From assembly GCA_934309145.1 (NCBI GenBank), contig CAKRCW010000004.1, positions 62,001-126,000 on the forward strand: a DNA stretch of 64,000 nucleotides, written 5' to 3'. The DNA comes from an uncultured Lachnospiraceae bacterium (GTDB lineage: Bacteria; Bacillota; Clostridia; Lachnospirales; Lachnospiraceae). The notes below the pieces were generated by a model that saw only the letters and a program-made list of their open reading frames with translations, made no database searches and was not told where the DNA came from. A program made the translations under genes and the position numbers. Position 1 is the first letter of the stretch. Each line of letters begins with the position of its first letter. Shown one piece after another: positions 18,008 to 27,599 of the stretch.

Positions 18008-18036
18008 TTGAAAAAAGAATTATATTTTGCTATACT
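18008..18036 (+). promoter_or_regulatory. Sigma-A promoter for the SEC-C/helicase unit
   Basis: TTGAAA and TATACT are separated by 17 bases, starting six bases after the stop of the small membrane protein. It lies about 60 bases before the SEC-C gene. Confidence 0.7.
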
Positions 18037-18098
18037 CTATTTCAGTGTTAAATTTTACAGAATGAACGATAAGATAAGATTGATAGGAGATTTATAAG

Positions 18099-18602
18099 AT
18101 GAGTTTATTAAAGGATTGGCGTGACCATGCATATGGTCTTGATGACAGAACACCAGAGGGTAAGGAATTTTGGCTTAACTATTTCCAGAAGGAAAAGGTT
18201 ATATATGAGCAGATATTAGCTTGTCCAAAGGAATATGTACATGGTACAGTAAAAGAGCTTGCTGAGCAGTTTGATGTTTCAATTGAGCTTATGGTAGGCT
18301 TCCTTGATGGAATAGATGAGAGCTTGCTTAAGCCTAACAATATCGAGGAGATGACAGAGGACACAGAGGTATCTCTTGCATTTGATCCTGAGAAGTTATA
18401 TATGAATATGGTTGGATGTAATGCAGAGTGGCTTTATACATTACCTCAGTGGGATGAGCTTATTACTCCTGAGAGAAGAAAAGAGTTATATAAGATAGAA
18501 AAGTCATCTAAGACTATTGTTAAGCCACCTAAGGTAGGTCGTAATGATCCATGTCCATGTGGAAGTGGAAAGAAGTATAAGAAGTGCTGTGGAGCGAATT
18601 AG
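18099..18602 (+). CDS. SEC-C motif protein
   Basis: A 167-residue soluble protein. The last 23 residues form a zinc-binding SEC-C motif, GRNDPCPCGSGKKYKKCC, as found at the C-terminus of SecA, where it binds SecB or the ribosome. The N-terminal part is acidic and helical and does not resemble SecA. Its role is unknown; a ribosome- or nucleic-acid-associated function would fit. The stop is one base before the helicase ATG, so translation is coupled. Confidence 0.85.
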   Translation: MSLLKDWRDHAYGLDDRTPEGKEFWLNYFQKEKVIYEQILACPKEYVHGTVKELAEQFDVSIELMVGFLDGIDESLLKPNNIEEMTEDTEVSLAFDPEKLYMNMVGCNAEWLYTLPQWDELITPERRKELYKIEKSSKTIVKPPKVGRNDPCPCGSGKKYKKCCGAN

Positions 18603-18603
18603 T

Positions 18604-20487
18604 ATGCATCGTGATGCCTATTATCTGAATGAAAAATATAGTGAACAACAACGTAAGGCTATAAGTCATGTTGATGGGAGTATGCTTGTTGTTGCTGGTC
18701 CGGGTAGTGGCAAAACTACAGTAATTACAGAGAGAATAAAGTATTTAATAGAATCTGCGGGAGTTGCTCCCGCAGATATTCTTGTTATTACGTTTACCAG
18801 AGCAGCCGCTTTGGAGATGGAAAACAGATTTCGTGAATTAACGCGCGGTCATGAGGATTATCATGTCAGGTTCGGAACTTTTCATTCCATATTCTTTTGG
18901 ATAATAAAGACTGCGTATAATCTTGACAGTTCAAGTGTGATAACAGACGATGAAAAGAGAACTATATTAGAGAAGATAATGCGTAGTATGTCATTGCAGT
19001 ATGACAATATGGATGATGTTATTGCCAGTGTGCTGTCGCAGATTAGCTATGTAAAATGTGATATGATAGACATAAACAATTATTACAGCAAGGATATGCC
19101 TGAGGAAACCTTTCGCACACTCTATAACAGATTGTCAGATGAGCTAAGACGCACGAACCGCATTGATTTTGATGATATGATGGTTATGTGTTATGAGCTT
19201 CTTACTGAGAGGGCTGATATACTAACGCAGTGCAGAAAGATATTTCGCTATGTTATGGTTGATGAATTTCAGGATAGTAACAGGATACAATATGAGATAA
19301 TGAAGCTTCTTGTTCATCCAATTGATAATGTGTTTGTGGTTGGCGATGATGACCAGTCTGTATATGGCTTCAGGGGTGCAAGACCAGAGATAATGAGGCA
19401 GTTTACAGAGGATTTTTTTGGCTGTGAGACAGTAACTCTCGGTAATAACTATAGATGCGACAAGAGAATTATGGCATCAGCAACTGCTGTGATAGAGAAG
19501 AATAAACAGAGATTTTCTAAGAAACTTTTGGCTAAGAGCAGTGATGATGGCGTGGTAAAAATCCTTGAGCCAAAGGATGGTGCAGAGGAAAATCAGATTA
19601 TTGTTGATGCAATAAGGGAGAATTATGCTAAAGGAATTCCGTTTTCCAAGCAGGCAGTACTATACAGGACGAATATACAGCCAAGGCGTCTGGTATATAA
19701 GCTAGACAGCTATAACATACCATATTCCATAAGTGATTCAATGCCCAATATATTTGAACATTTTGTTGTGAAAAATATGCTTGATTATATGTACACTGCT
19801 GTTGGAGATATGTCCAGGGCGAGATTTTTAAGGATAATGAATAAGCCGGGAAGATACATTAACAGGGATATGCTTATGGAGGATCCTGTTGATTATGATG
19901 CTCTCAGATGGAGACTTAGAAATAAGGACTATATTGTTGATAAGTTAGATAAGCTTATAGCAGATTTGAAGGTTATCAAGAAATTAAGACCTTATCCTGC
20001 ACTTAATTTTATCCGAAAGTTTGTTGGATATGATGATTATCTTAAGGAATATGCTGAGTACCGGCAAATGGATGTTGGAGAGCTGTACGATGTATTAGAT
20101 GAATTTGCATCCATGATTATCGACATGAAAAGCTATGGAGAGCTGTTTGAGTTTGTGGCAGATTATACTGAGGTGTTAAAAAAACAGAGGGAGAAGAGCA
20201 AGATAAATGATGGAGTATGGCTTATGACTATGCATAGCTCAAAGGGTCTCGAGTTTGACTGTGTATATATAATAGATGCTGTCGAGGACATAACTCCTTA
20301 CAAAAAAGCAAAGTCAGCATCTGAGCTTGAGGAGGAAAGACGTATGTTTTATGTTGCCATGACGAGAGCCAAGCATAAGCTTACTATTATTTCGCCTAAG
20401 CTTGTGGCAGGCAAGGCGAAGGATAAGAGCAGATATGTTCAGGATATACAGACATATCTTTCATTACATAATAAAAAAGATATATAG
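18604..20487 (+). CDS. UvrD/PcrA-type superfamily 1 DNA helicase
   Basis: A 627-residue 3'-5' helicase. Motifs in order are Q motif (YSEQQRKAI), Walker A VAGPGSGKTT, motif Ia ITFTRAAALEME, DEFQDSN (Walker B), GDDDQSVYGFRGA, LGNNYRC, TMHSSKGLEFD and RRMFYVAMTRAKHKL. It is about 100 residues shorter than PcrA and lacks its C-terminal polymerase-binding tail, so it is probably a paralogue rather than the main PcrA. The ATG at 18604 was chosen because it gives the usual start just before the Q motif; a GTG 15 bases upstream is possible. Confidence 0.9.
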   Translation: MHRDAYYLNEKYSEQQRKAISHVDGSMLVVAGPGSGKTTVITERIKYLIESAGVAPADILVITFTRAAALEMENRFRELTRGHEDYHVRFGTFHSIFFWIIKTAYNLDSSSVITDDEKRTILEKIMRSMSLQYDNMDDVIASVLSQISYVKCDMIDINNYYSKDMPEETFRTLYNRLSDELRRTNRIDFDDMMVMCYELLTERADILTQCRKIFRYVMVDEFQDSNRIQYEIMKLLVHPIDNVFVVGDDDQSVYGFRGARPEIMRQFTEDFFGCETVTLGNNYRCDKRIMASATAVIEKNKQRFSKKLLAKSSDDGVVKILEPKDGAEENQIIVDAIRENYAKGIPFSKQAVLYRTNIQPRRLVYKLDSYNIPYSISDSMPNIFEHFVVKNMLDYMYTAVGDMSRARFLRIMNKPGRYINRDMLMEDPVDYDALRWRLRNKDYIVDKLDKLIADLKVIKKLRPYPALNFIRKFVGYDDYLKEYAEYRQMDVGELYDVLDEFASMIIDMKSYGELFEFVADYTEVLKKQREKSKINDGVWLMTMHSSKGLEFDCVYIIDAVEDITPYKKAKSASELEEERRMFYVAMTRAKHKLTIISPKLVAGKAKDKSRYVQDIQTYLSLHNKKDI

Positions 20488-20503
20488 GTCAGGAGATTGA
20501 CAG

Positions 20504-21967
20504 ATGTTATTTTCGAGTATTACATTTTTATTTGCATTTTTGCCGGCAATATTGCTGGTATATTATATAAGTCCACGCAAGCTTAAGAATACAGTGCTTA
20601 TGATATTTTCACTGTTTTTTTATGCGTGGGGTGAGCCGATATATGTATTCATAATGATGTTTTCTATAATCATAGGGTATGTGCTTGGATTAGTTACTGA
20701 CAGATATATGAAGGCAGGAAAGAAAAAGCACGCGAGGGCTGCGGTGATATGTGCAGTTTCAAGCAATCTCCTTATACTGATATACTTCAAATATATAGGA
20801 TTTTTTGTTGAGAATATTATGCATATAATCGGTCTTAAGGTTCCTGAGATAATTATTAAGCTTCCGTTTGGAATAGATTTTAGTGTGCTTAGTCCTGCAC
20901 TTCCTCTCGGAATATCATTTTATACATTTCAGATACTTTCATACTCTGTTGATGTATATAGGGGAACAGTAAAGCCTCAGAGAAATATAATAAGTCTTGC
21001 GGCGTATGTGACCCTGTTTCCACAGCTTATCGCAGGACCTATTGTCAGGTATGAGACAGTGTGTGATGAGCTTGATAACAGAAGAGAGTCAATAGATGAT
21101 TTTGGCGAGGGCGTTAAGAGATTTATTGTTGGCCTCGGCAAAAAGGTGATGATAGCAAATGTTGCAGGAGAGCTGTATAGTACATTATCTGTACTGTCTG
21201 CAGATGATAACACAGTACTTCTTTCATGGATTTGCTCAATAGCATATACTCTTCAGATATATTTTGATTTTTCGGGATATTCAGATATGGCTGTCGGACT
21301 TGGAAGGATGTTTGGCTTCCATTTTCTTGAGAATTTTAACTACCCGTATATATCAAAGAGTATAACAGAGTTCTGGAGAAGGTGGCATATATCATTATCA
21401 ACATGGTTCAGGGACTATGTATATATTCCGCTTGGCGGAAACAGAAATGGCAAATGGAAAACAATACGAAATATATTTGTTGTATGGCTCTTGACTGGCT
21501 TCTGGCATGGGGCAGAGTGGAACTTCATCATATGGGGACTATACTATTTTGTGCTTCTTATGATAGAGAAAAATGGTCTGTTAAAGAAGCTTGAAAAAGC
21601 ACCTAAGCTTATACAGCACATATATGCACTGTTCTTTATCAATATAGGCTGGGTTATATTCTCTTATGACAATATGAGCAGCCTTAAGCATGCATTTGCA
21701 AATATGTTTGGTATGGGAGGACTTCCATTTATCAATCAGAAAACCCTGTTTTATCTTGCGACATATGGAATGTTTTTGATTATAGCATGTGTTGGAACAA
21801 CACCGCTTCCTAAGAAGATAGGAGAGGCAGTAATAAGAGAGAATGGAAAAACAAAAGCCACACTTGGAACTTTGGCACAACTATTATTTTTATTTGCAGT
21901 TTTGATGATATCCACAGCATTTTTAGCGAGTGATGCATTTAATCCGTTTTTATACTTTAGATTTTAG
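20504..21967 (+). CDS. MBOAT-family membrane O-acyltransferase (AlgI/DltB-like)
   Basis: A 487-residue protein with about ten membrane helices and the MBOAT signature WRRWHISLSTWFRDYVYIPLGG. The invariant histidine is H335 in TGFWHGAEW. Proteins of this kind move acyl groups, usually acetyl, across the membrane for O-acylation of extracellular polysaccharide or peptidoglycan. The next gene encodes a DHHW protein, the usual partner that completes transfer outside. No polysaccharide synthase is nearby, so the acceptor is unknown. Confidence 0.92.
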   Translation: MLFSSITFLFAFLPAILLVYYISPRKLKNTVLMIFSLFFYAWGEPIYVFIMMFSIIIGYVLGLVTDRYMKAGKKKHARAAVICAVSSNLLILIYFKYIGFFVENIMHIIGLKVPEIIIKLPFGIDFSVLSPALPLGISFYTFQILSYSVDVYRGTVKPQRNIISLAAYVTLFPQLIAGPIVRYETVCDELDNRRESIDDFGEGVKRFIVGLGKKVMIANVAGELYSTLSVLSADDNTVLLSWICSIAYTLQIYFDFSGYSDMAVGLGRMFGFHFLENFNYPYISKSITEFWRRWHISLSTWFRDYVYIPLGGNRNGKWKTIRNIFVVWLLTGFWHGAEWNFIIWGLYYFVLLMIEKNGLLKKLEKAPKLIQHIYALFFINIGWVIFSYDNMSSLKHAFANMFGMGGLPFINQKTLFYLATYGMFLIIACVGTTPLPKKIGEAVIRENGKTKATLGTLAQLLFLFAVLMISTAFLASDAFNPFLYFRF

Positions 21968-21978
21968 GAGGGATTGGA

Positions 21979-23091
21979 ATGAGAAATAAATTAATAACAG
22001 CTTTGTTTATAGTATATATTCTAATCTTTGCTGTAGGTTCACTTGTGGCTCGTGACCGTGTATTTTCGGATATGGAGAACAGAAATCTTACTCAGTTTCC
22101 GTCAGTAAATGTAAAGGCTGTGCTTAACGGAACATTTTCAGAGCAATTTGAAAAATATATGAGTGATCAGATTATCGCAAAGGATTTCTTAGTAAAGTTA
22201 AAGGTGACAGAGAATCTTGCCTTAGGTGAGAAATATATAAATGGAGTTTATTTTGGTAAGGCTGATATGCTTATACAGGAGTATAACAATTCATATAATC
22301 AGTTATCTAAAAATCTTGGATATGTAAATGAATTTGTAAATGCTAATCCTGAGTTTGATTACTCGTGGATGATAGTTCCTAATGCATGCTATATATATAG
22401 TGACAGAATGCCGCCCTATGCAGAGTGCTACAATCAGGGTGAGGTGATAGGGTATATAATTGCAAATGCCAGTCAGGATATTAAAATAGTTGATTGCTCC
22501 AAGGCTTTGATGGAGCATAAATCAGAGTATTTATATTATAAGACAGACCATCATTGGACAATGCATGGAGCGTATATTGGATATTCTGTTTTATGTGATG
22601 CACTTAAGATTTCGCCTACACCGGAGGAGGACTATGATATTGAGCTTGGAAGTGACAGCTTCTACGGAACTCAGTATTCAAATGCACCGACGTTTACGCA
22701 GTCACCAGATGATATCTTATTATATAATAATCCTAATGGCAGTTATAAAGTTGATTACTATGACAAGGATATAACAATGGACAGCTTATATAATATGGAT
22801 AATCTTGAAATTAAGGATAAGTACACTACTTATCTTGATGGTAATCATCCGTTCATCAAGATAACGAGTAATTCGTCTAATAAGGAGAAGCTGCTTGTAA
22901 TTAAGGATTCGTATGCTCATTCGTTACTTCCGTTGCTGGCAGATAATTATAGTGAAATCTATGTGGTGGACTTAAGATATTATCATCAGAGCGTCAGTGA
23001 GCTTGCGAAGTCTCTTGATATATCCAAGGTTCTCTTCATAAACAACCTTGAATTCTTAAGCACAGACGATAACTTCCTCTGGCTCAATTAA
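21979..23091 (+). CDS. DHHW-motif (AlgX/AlgJ-like) extracellular acyl-transfer protein
   Basis: A 370-residue protein with an N-terminal signal-anchor helix (about 5-24) and an SGNH-hydrolase-like extracellular domain. The catalytic DHHW motif is at residues 190-193 (KTDHHWTMHGAY), and a C-terminal KDSYAHSLLPLL block supplies the likely serine. It follows the MBOAT gene by 11 bases, matching the two-protein pattern of alginate-type acetylation. It probably places the acyl group on a cell-surface glycan. Confidence 0.85.
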   Translation: MRNKLITALFIVYILIFAVGSLVARDRVFSDMENRNLTQFPSVNVKAVLNGTFSEQFEKYMSDQIIAKDFLVKLKVTENLALGEKYINGVYFGKADMLIQEYNNSYNQLSKNLGYVNEFVNANPEFDYSWMIVPNACYIYSDRMPPYAECYNQGEVIGYIIANASQDIKIVDCSKALMEHKSEYLYYKTDHHWTMHGAYIGYSVLCDALKISPTPEEDYDIELGSDSFYGTQYSNAPTFTQSPDDILLYNNPNGSYKVDYYDKDITMDSLYNMDNLEIKDKYTTYLDGNHPFIKITSNSSNKEKLLVIKDSYAHSLLPLLADNYSEIYVVDLRYYHQSVSELAKSLDISKVLFINNLEFLSTDDNFLWLN

Positions 23092-23133
23092 GGTAGAAGA
23101 ATTTAATGGAATGATTCCGTGTTTGAAAAGTTC

Positions 23134-23565
23134 TATATCTGCCTCCTGCACATGATATGCTATTAGGATGCCCGCACGTTTCCGGCACTCAGCTTGGGAT
23201 TTTGGCTATAAGTATGGTGTTACAAACGCACTTTCGCTCGATTGCCAACGTAGCGGACACTAACTTCATATTTAGATAACACAGATGAGGGGGGATTACA
23301 ATTATAGATGGTTAAAAACCCGTTTAATCACGCCAGCACTTAGCGAGCAGTATGCGAGCTTAGTACTGCTGCGTGATTAACCGAGCGAGAGCGCGGTTTT
23401 AATACCATCTATAATTGTAATCCCCCTCATCTGTGTTATCTAAATATTCACTAAGTGCCGACGTTGACAAACGGTTTGTAAACCATACTATAGCCAAAAT
23501 CCCAAGCTGAGTGCCGGAAACGTGCGGGCATCCTAATAGCATATCATGTGCAGGAGGCAGATATA
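23134..23565. repeat. 432-bp nested inverted repeat, copy B of the structured element family
   Basis: Two stems are nested. The outer one is about 77 perfect base pairs (23134-23210 with 23489-23565). The inner one is about 44 pairs with one bulged G (23268-23312 with 23404-23447). The central loop holds a third short stem (TTAATCACG with CGTGATTAA) around CAGCACTTAGCGAG, GCTTAGTAC and TGCTGC, the motif shared with copies A and C. It fills the whole gap between two convergent genes, ends three bases before the DUF1292 stop, and has no ORF. Confidence 0.85.
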
Positions 23566-23568
23566 AAA

Positions 23569-23886
23569 CTATTCCTCAGAAGAATCAAGTTCATTAAATT
23601 CTTCTTCATCAAGGAGCTCATCGAAGGCATCAGCTACTGCTTCGTATTCCTCGTCTGTTTCAATCTGAGTAAGCTCTATATCATCATTCTCAAGCTCCTT
23701 AAAACGATAGAGGAAAACTTCGCCTTCCTCATAACCATCTATAACCTTGTCAGGGAGGAGTGCGATATAGTCCTGGCTTCCTACAGGGAAGATAGCTATT
23801 ACATCACATTCAAGCTCAGTACCATCATCTAAGGTCATGGAAACCTTAGGCTCGTCATTCTCATCAATATTCTCGTTTAATCCCAT
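23569..23886 (-). CDS. DUF1292 (YrzB-like) acidic protein
   Basis: A 105-residue, very acidic cytoplasmic protein. The central VSMTLDDGTELECDVIAIFPVGSQDYIALLPD is typical of DUF1292. The function of the family is unknown; in Bacillus the gene lies with yrzL and yrrK. Here it is alone, transcribed leftwards toward hairpin B. GAGG precedes the ATG at a normal distance. The C-terminal 40 residues are almost all acidic. Confidence 0.88.
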   Translation of the reverse strand: MGLNENIDENDEPKVSMTLDDGTELECDVIAIFPVGSQDYIALLPDKVIDGYEEGEVFLYRFKELENDDIELTQIETDEEYEAVADAFDELLDEEEFNELDSSEE

Positions 23887-23955
23887 TGTAAAGTCCTCAT
23901 TCTTTCTAATATATTGTGTACAATAACTGATATGAAGTAAAATATGTGTTATTGC

Positions 23956-23983
23956 TTGAAAAAATCAGTATATTGTTTATAAT
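23956..23983 (+). promoter_or_regulatory. Sigma-A promoter for the ABC exporter pair
   Basis: TTGAAA and a perfect TATAAT are separated by 16 bases, about 67 bases before the exporter start. The region is divergent with the DUF1292 gene, for which I see no equally clear promoter. Confidence 0.6.
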
Positions 23984-24050
23984 ATCATAAGGGAATTAAT
24001 GAGAATGGTCAATATTTCTTTCACAAAAAAGGAAAAAAGAGGACAGTTAA

Positions 24051-25787
24051 ATGAAAACTTTAATGAAGTATTTTAAAAATTACAAGGTAAAGGCAATTCT
24101 TGCACCTTTATTTAAGATGCTTGAAGCAAGCTTTGAGCTTTTAGTTCCACTCGTAATGGCTGCCATTATTGATAATGGAATTAAAAATAATGATAAACCA
24201 TATATCTATAAGATGGCACTTCTAATGATTGCCCTTGGTATAATTGGTCTTGTGTGTTCTATTACGGCACAATATTTTTCAGCCAAGACAGCAATGGGCT
24301 TTGGTAAGGAACTTAGATATGATTTGTTTAGACATATTGAAACATTGTCTTATACGGAGATAGACAATATAGGAAGTTCAACGCTTATTACAAGAATGAC
24401 AAGTGACGTAAATCAGGTTCAGACAGGTGTAAATATGTTTCTGAGACTGTTTATGCGTTCACCATTTATAGTATTTGGTGCTACAATAATGGCATTTACG
24501 GTTGATGTTAAGTCAGCAAAGGTATTTCTTATCACACTCCCTGTATTAATAGTTATTGTATTTGGAATAATGCTTGTTTCAATACCTTTATATAAGAAGG
24601 TTCAGGGCAAGCTTGATACAGTTCTTCTTAAAACAAGAGAAAATCTGTCAGGTGTAAGGGTAATAAGAGCATTTAACCAGGAGAAGCAGGAGAAGGAAGA
24701 ATTCTACGGAGTGACAGATGAGCTCACCAAGGGACAGCTATTTGTAGGTAAGATATCATCATTCCTTAATCCTTTGACATATGCAGTTATAAACCTTTCA
24801 ATAGCAGCACTTATATGGAAGGGTGCAGGTCAAGTTGACCTTGGCGTTTTGAAGCAGGGTGAGGTATACGCACTTGTAAACTATATGTCACAGATATTGA
24901 TTGAGCTTATAAAGCTTGCTAATTTAATTATCACAGAGACTAAGGCTGTTGCGTGTGCCAACCGTATAAGCAGTGTGTTTGAGACAAACAGCACACAGGC
25001 ATATAAGACAGAAAAGGTATCTGCTAATTCAAATACTCCTAAGGTAGAGTTTGTAAATGCGGGATTGACATACAGCAGAGCAAAGGAATCATCTATAGAA
25101 GGTGTAAATCTTACTGTAGCAGCAGGTGATACTATAGGTATCATAGGAGGTACAGGCTCAGGTAAGTCAACCTTTGTTAATCTTATACCGAGATTTTACG
25201 ATTGCACAGAGGGTAAGATTTTAATAGATGGTGTAGATGTAAAGGATTACCCTAAGGAGCAGCTTATCGATAAGATAGGTGTTGTACCACAGAAGGCAGT
25301 GTTGTTTACCGGAAGTATTGAGGACAACATCAAATGGGGTAAGGCAGATGCAACTGAGGAGGAGATAAATCAGGCTCTTGACATTGCACAGGCTAAGGAC
25401 TTTGTTTCAGAAAAAGATGGCGGAGTAAAGTTCATGCTTAATCAGGGAGCTAAGAACCTTTCGGGTGGACAAAAGCAGCGTCTTACTATTGCGAGAGCAC
25501 TTGTGAAAAAGCCTGAGATTCTTATATTGGATGACAGCTCCTCAGCACTTGATTATGCAACAGATGCTAACCTTAGAAAAGCAATAAAGGAAAAGACAGA
25601 TAATACGACAGTATTTATTGTATCGCAGAGGTCATCCTCTATAATGTATGCTGACAAGATAGTTGTCTTAGATGACGGTAAGGTAGTTGGTATTGGAACA
25701 CATGATGAGCTTCTTAAGGATTGTGAGGTATATCGTGAGATTTGTTCATCACAGAATAAAGAGGAGGTTGTCAGCGATGAAAAATAA
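24051..25787 (+). CDS. Heterodimeric ABC exporter, subunit with degenerate site
   Basis: A 578-residue half-transporter with six membrane helices followed by a nucleotide-binding domain. Walker A is GGTGSGKST and the signature LSGGQKQR. The residue after Walker B, normally the catalytic glutamate, is aspartate (LILDDSSSALD), and the switch histidine position reads VSQRSSS. These changes mark the non-hydrolysing site of heterodimeric multidrug exporters such as TM287/288 and BmrCD. Its partner follows with an 11-base overlap. Confidence 0.92.
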   Translation: MKTLMKYFKNYKVKAILAPLFKMLEASFELLVPLVMAAIIDNGIKNNDKPYIYKMALLMIALGIIGLVCSITAQYFSAKTAMGFGKELRYDLFRHIETLSYTEIDNIGSSTLITRMTSDVNQVQTGVNMFLRLFMRSPFIVFGATIMAFTVDVKSAKVFLITLPVLIVIVFGIMLVSIPLYKKVQGKLDTVLLKTRENLSGVRVIRAFNQEKQEKEEFYGVTDELTKGQLFVGKISSFLNPLTYAVINLSIAALIWKGAGQVDLGVLKQGEVYALVNYMSQILIELIKLANLIITETKAVACANRISSVFETNSTQAYKTEKVSANSNTPKVEFVNAGLTYSRAKESSIEGVNLTVAAGDTIGIIGGTGSGKSTFVNLIPRFYDCTEGKILIDGVDVKDYPKEQLIDKIGVVPQKAVLFTGSIEDNIKWGKADATEEEINQALDIAQAKDFVSEKDGGVKFMLNQGAKNLSGGQKQRLTIARALVKKPEILILDDSSSALDYATDANLRKAIKEKTDNTTVFIVSQRSSSIMYADKIVVLDDGKVVGIGTHDELLKDCEVYREICSSQNKEEVVSDEK

Positions 25788-27516
25788 TTCAGGTATCTTG
25801 AAGAGAGTTTTAAAATATATCAAAAAATACAACTTCCTTGTTGCTTTATCATTTATATGTGCTGCCATATCTGTTGCGTCAACACTTTATGCACCTATAC
25901 TTACAGGTAATGCAATCGATTTGATTATAGAGCCTGGCAAGGTGGATTTTGATGGTATAAAGGATATAATATTTAAGTTTATAATAGTTGTAGCGATAAC
26001 TGTAGTTTCACAGTGGCTTATGAATATTATAAATAACCACATAACATATTCAGTTGTAAAGGATATAAGAATAGAGGCATTTAACCATTTGTCAGACCTC
26101 CCTCTTGCTTATATTGATTCCCATCAGCATGGCGATATTGTAAGCAGAATAGTTGCTGATATAGATCAGTTTGCAGATGGCTTATTGATGGGATTTACAC
26201 AGCTTTTCTCGGGAGTTGTTACAATACTTGGTACACTCGGATTTATGCTTTACATCAACGTGCCTATAGCGGTTGTTGTAGTTGTGTTGACGCCTGTTTC
26301 GCTGTTCGTTGCTTCGTTTATTGCTAAAAGAACATATAAGCTTTTCCGAAGTCAGTCTGAGACGAGGGGTTCGCTCACATCACTTGTAGATGAGATGGTA
26401 GGACAGCAGAAGATAGTACAGGCATTTGGATATGAGGATGATGCACTTGAGCGTTTTGAGGTTATAAATGATAAGCTTGAAAAGGACAGCATGAATGCAA
26501 CCTTTTATTCATCAATAACTAACCCTGCAACACGTTTTGTAAACAGCCTTGTGTATACAGCGGTAGGTATTATAGGAGCTTTGTTGGCGATATCAGGAAG
26601 AATATCAATAGGACAGCTTACCTGTTTCTTAAGCTACGCAAACCAGTACACAAAGCCATTTAACGAGATATCCAATGTAATAACAGAGCTTCAGAATGCT
26701 ATTGCCTGTGCGGGAAGAGTGTTTGAGCTTATAGATGAGACTCCGCAGGTTAAAGAGCCTGATGATGCAGTTACCTTAAGTGATGCAAAGGGAGATATAG
26801 ATATTAAGGATGTGTCGTTCTCATATGTTCCTGATAAGAAGCTTATAACAGACCTTAACCTTTCTGTTAAGTCAGGCATGAGAGTTGCGATTGTAGGTCC
26901 TACAGGCTGTGGTAAGAGTACACTTATCAATCTTCTTATGCGTTTTTATGATGTTGACAATGGAAGCATAAGCGTTGATGGAACAGATATTAGGAAGCTT
27001 ACAAGAGACAGTTTGAGAAGTAACTATGGTATGGTGTTGCAGGAGACATGGCTTAAGTCCGGAACTATAAAAGAGAATATAGCATATGGTATGCCAGATG
27101 CTACTGATGATGAGATAATAGAGGCGGCAAAAAAGGCTCACTCACACAGCTTTATAAAGCGTCTGCCACAGGGCTATGACACTTATATATCTGAAGATGG
27201 AGGTAATCTGTCTCAGGGACAGAAACAGCTTTTGTGTATCACAAGAGTTATGCTTCTTCTTCCACCTATGCTTATTCTTGATGAGGCAACATCATCTATA
27301 GATACAAGAACAGAGGTGCGTATCCAGAGGGCATTTAATAAGATGATGCAGGGAAGAACAAGCTTTATTGTTGCACATAGACTGTCAACTATAAGAGAGG
27401 CAGATGTAATACTTGTTATGAAGGATGGTAATATTATAGAGAAGGGTTCACATGATGAGCTTATGTCTATGAACGGATTTTACACAAACCTCTATAATTC
27501 ACAGTTTGCACATTAG
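25777..27516 (+). CDS. Heterodimeric ABC exporter, subunit with canonical Walker B
   Basis: A 579-residue half-transporter with six N-terminal helices. Walker A is GPTGCGKST, the signature LSQGQKQL, Walker B with glutamate LILDEATSSID, and the switch histidine in VAHRLSTI. The active glutamate and histidine complement the degenerate partner upstream. The ATG at 25777 was chosen because GAGGAGG lies nine bases before it, and it overlaps the partner gene's end. The substrate is likely a drug or lipid, unproven. Confidence 0.93.
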   Translation: MKNNSGILKRVLKYIKKYNFLVALSFICAAISVASTLYAPILTGNAIDLIIEPGKVDFDGIKDIIFKFIIVVAITVVSQWLMNIINNHITYSVVKDIRIEAFNHLSDLPLAYIDSHQHGDIVSRIVADIDQFADGLLMGFTQLFSGVVTILGTLGFMLYINVPIAVVVVVLTPVSLFVASFIAKRTYKLFRSQSETRGSLTSLVDEMVGQQKIVQAFGYEDDALERFEVINDKLEKDSMNATFYSSITNPATRFVNSLVYTAVGIIGALLAISGRISIGQLTCFLSYANQYTKPFNEISNVITELQNAIACAGRVFELIDETPQVKEPDDAVTLSDAKGDIDIKDVSFSYVPDKKLITDLNLSVKSGMRVAIVGPTGCGKSTLINLLMRFYDVDNGSISVDGTDIRKLTRDSLRSNYGMVLQETWLKSGTIKENIAYGMPDATDDEIIEAAKKAHSHSFIKRLPQGYDTYISEDGGNLSQGQKQLLCITRVMLLLPPMLILDEATSSIDTRTEVRIQRAFNKMMQGRTSFIVAHRLSTIREADVILVMKDGNIIEKGSHDELMSMNGFYTNLYNSQFAH

Positions 27517-27522
27517 TTTTTG

Positions 27523-27551
27523 TTGACAAAATAATGGCAATCACATATTTT
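27523..27551 (+). promoter_or_regulatory. Sigma-A promoter for the cysS operon
   Basis: A perfect TTGACA and a TATTTT hexamer are 17 bases apart. A better-looking TATAAT lies 22 bases from the -35, which is too far. The leader before cysS is about 45 bases, too short for a T-box. Confidence 0.55.
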
Positions 27552-27599
27552 ATAATTTAGGAAATGACTTTGATTACAGTAGAAGCAAGGAGAAGAAGA

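Noticed and set aside
23134..23565. Hairpin B as an IS element or transposon remnant
   Set aside because: No transposase-like frame, no target duplication visible, and the arms are not shared with the other copies.
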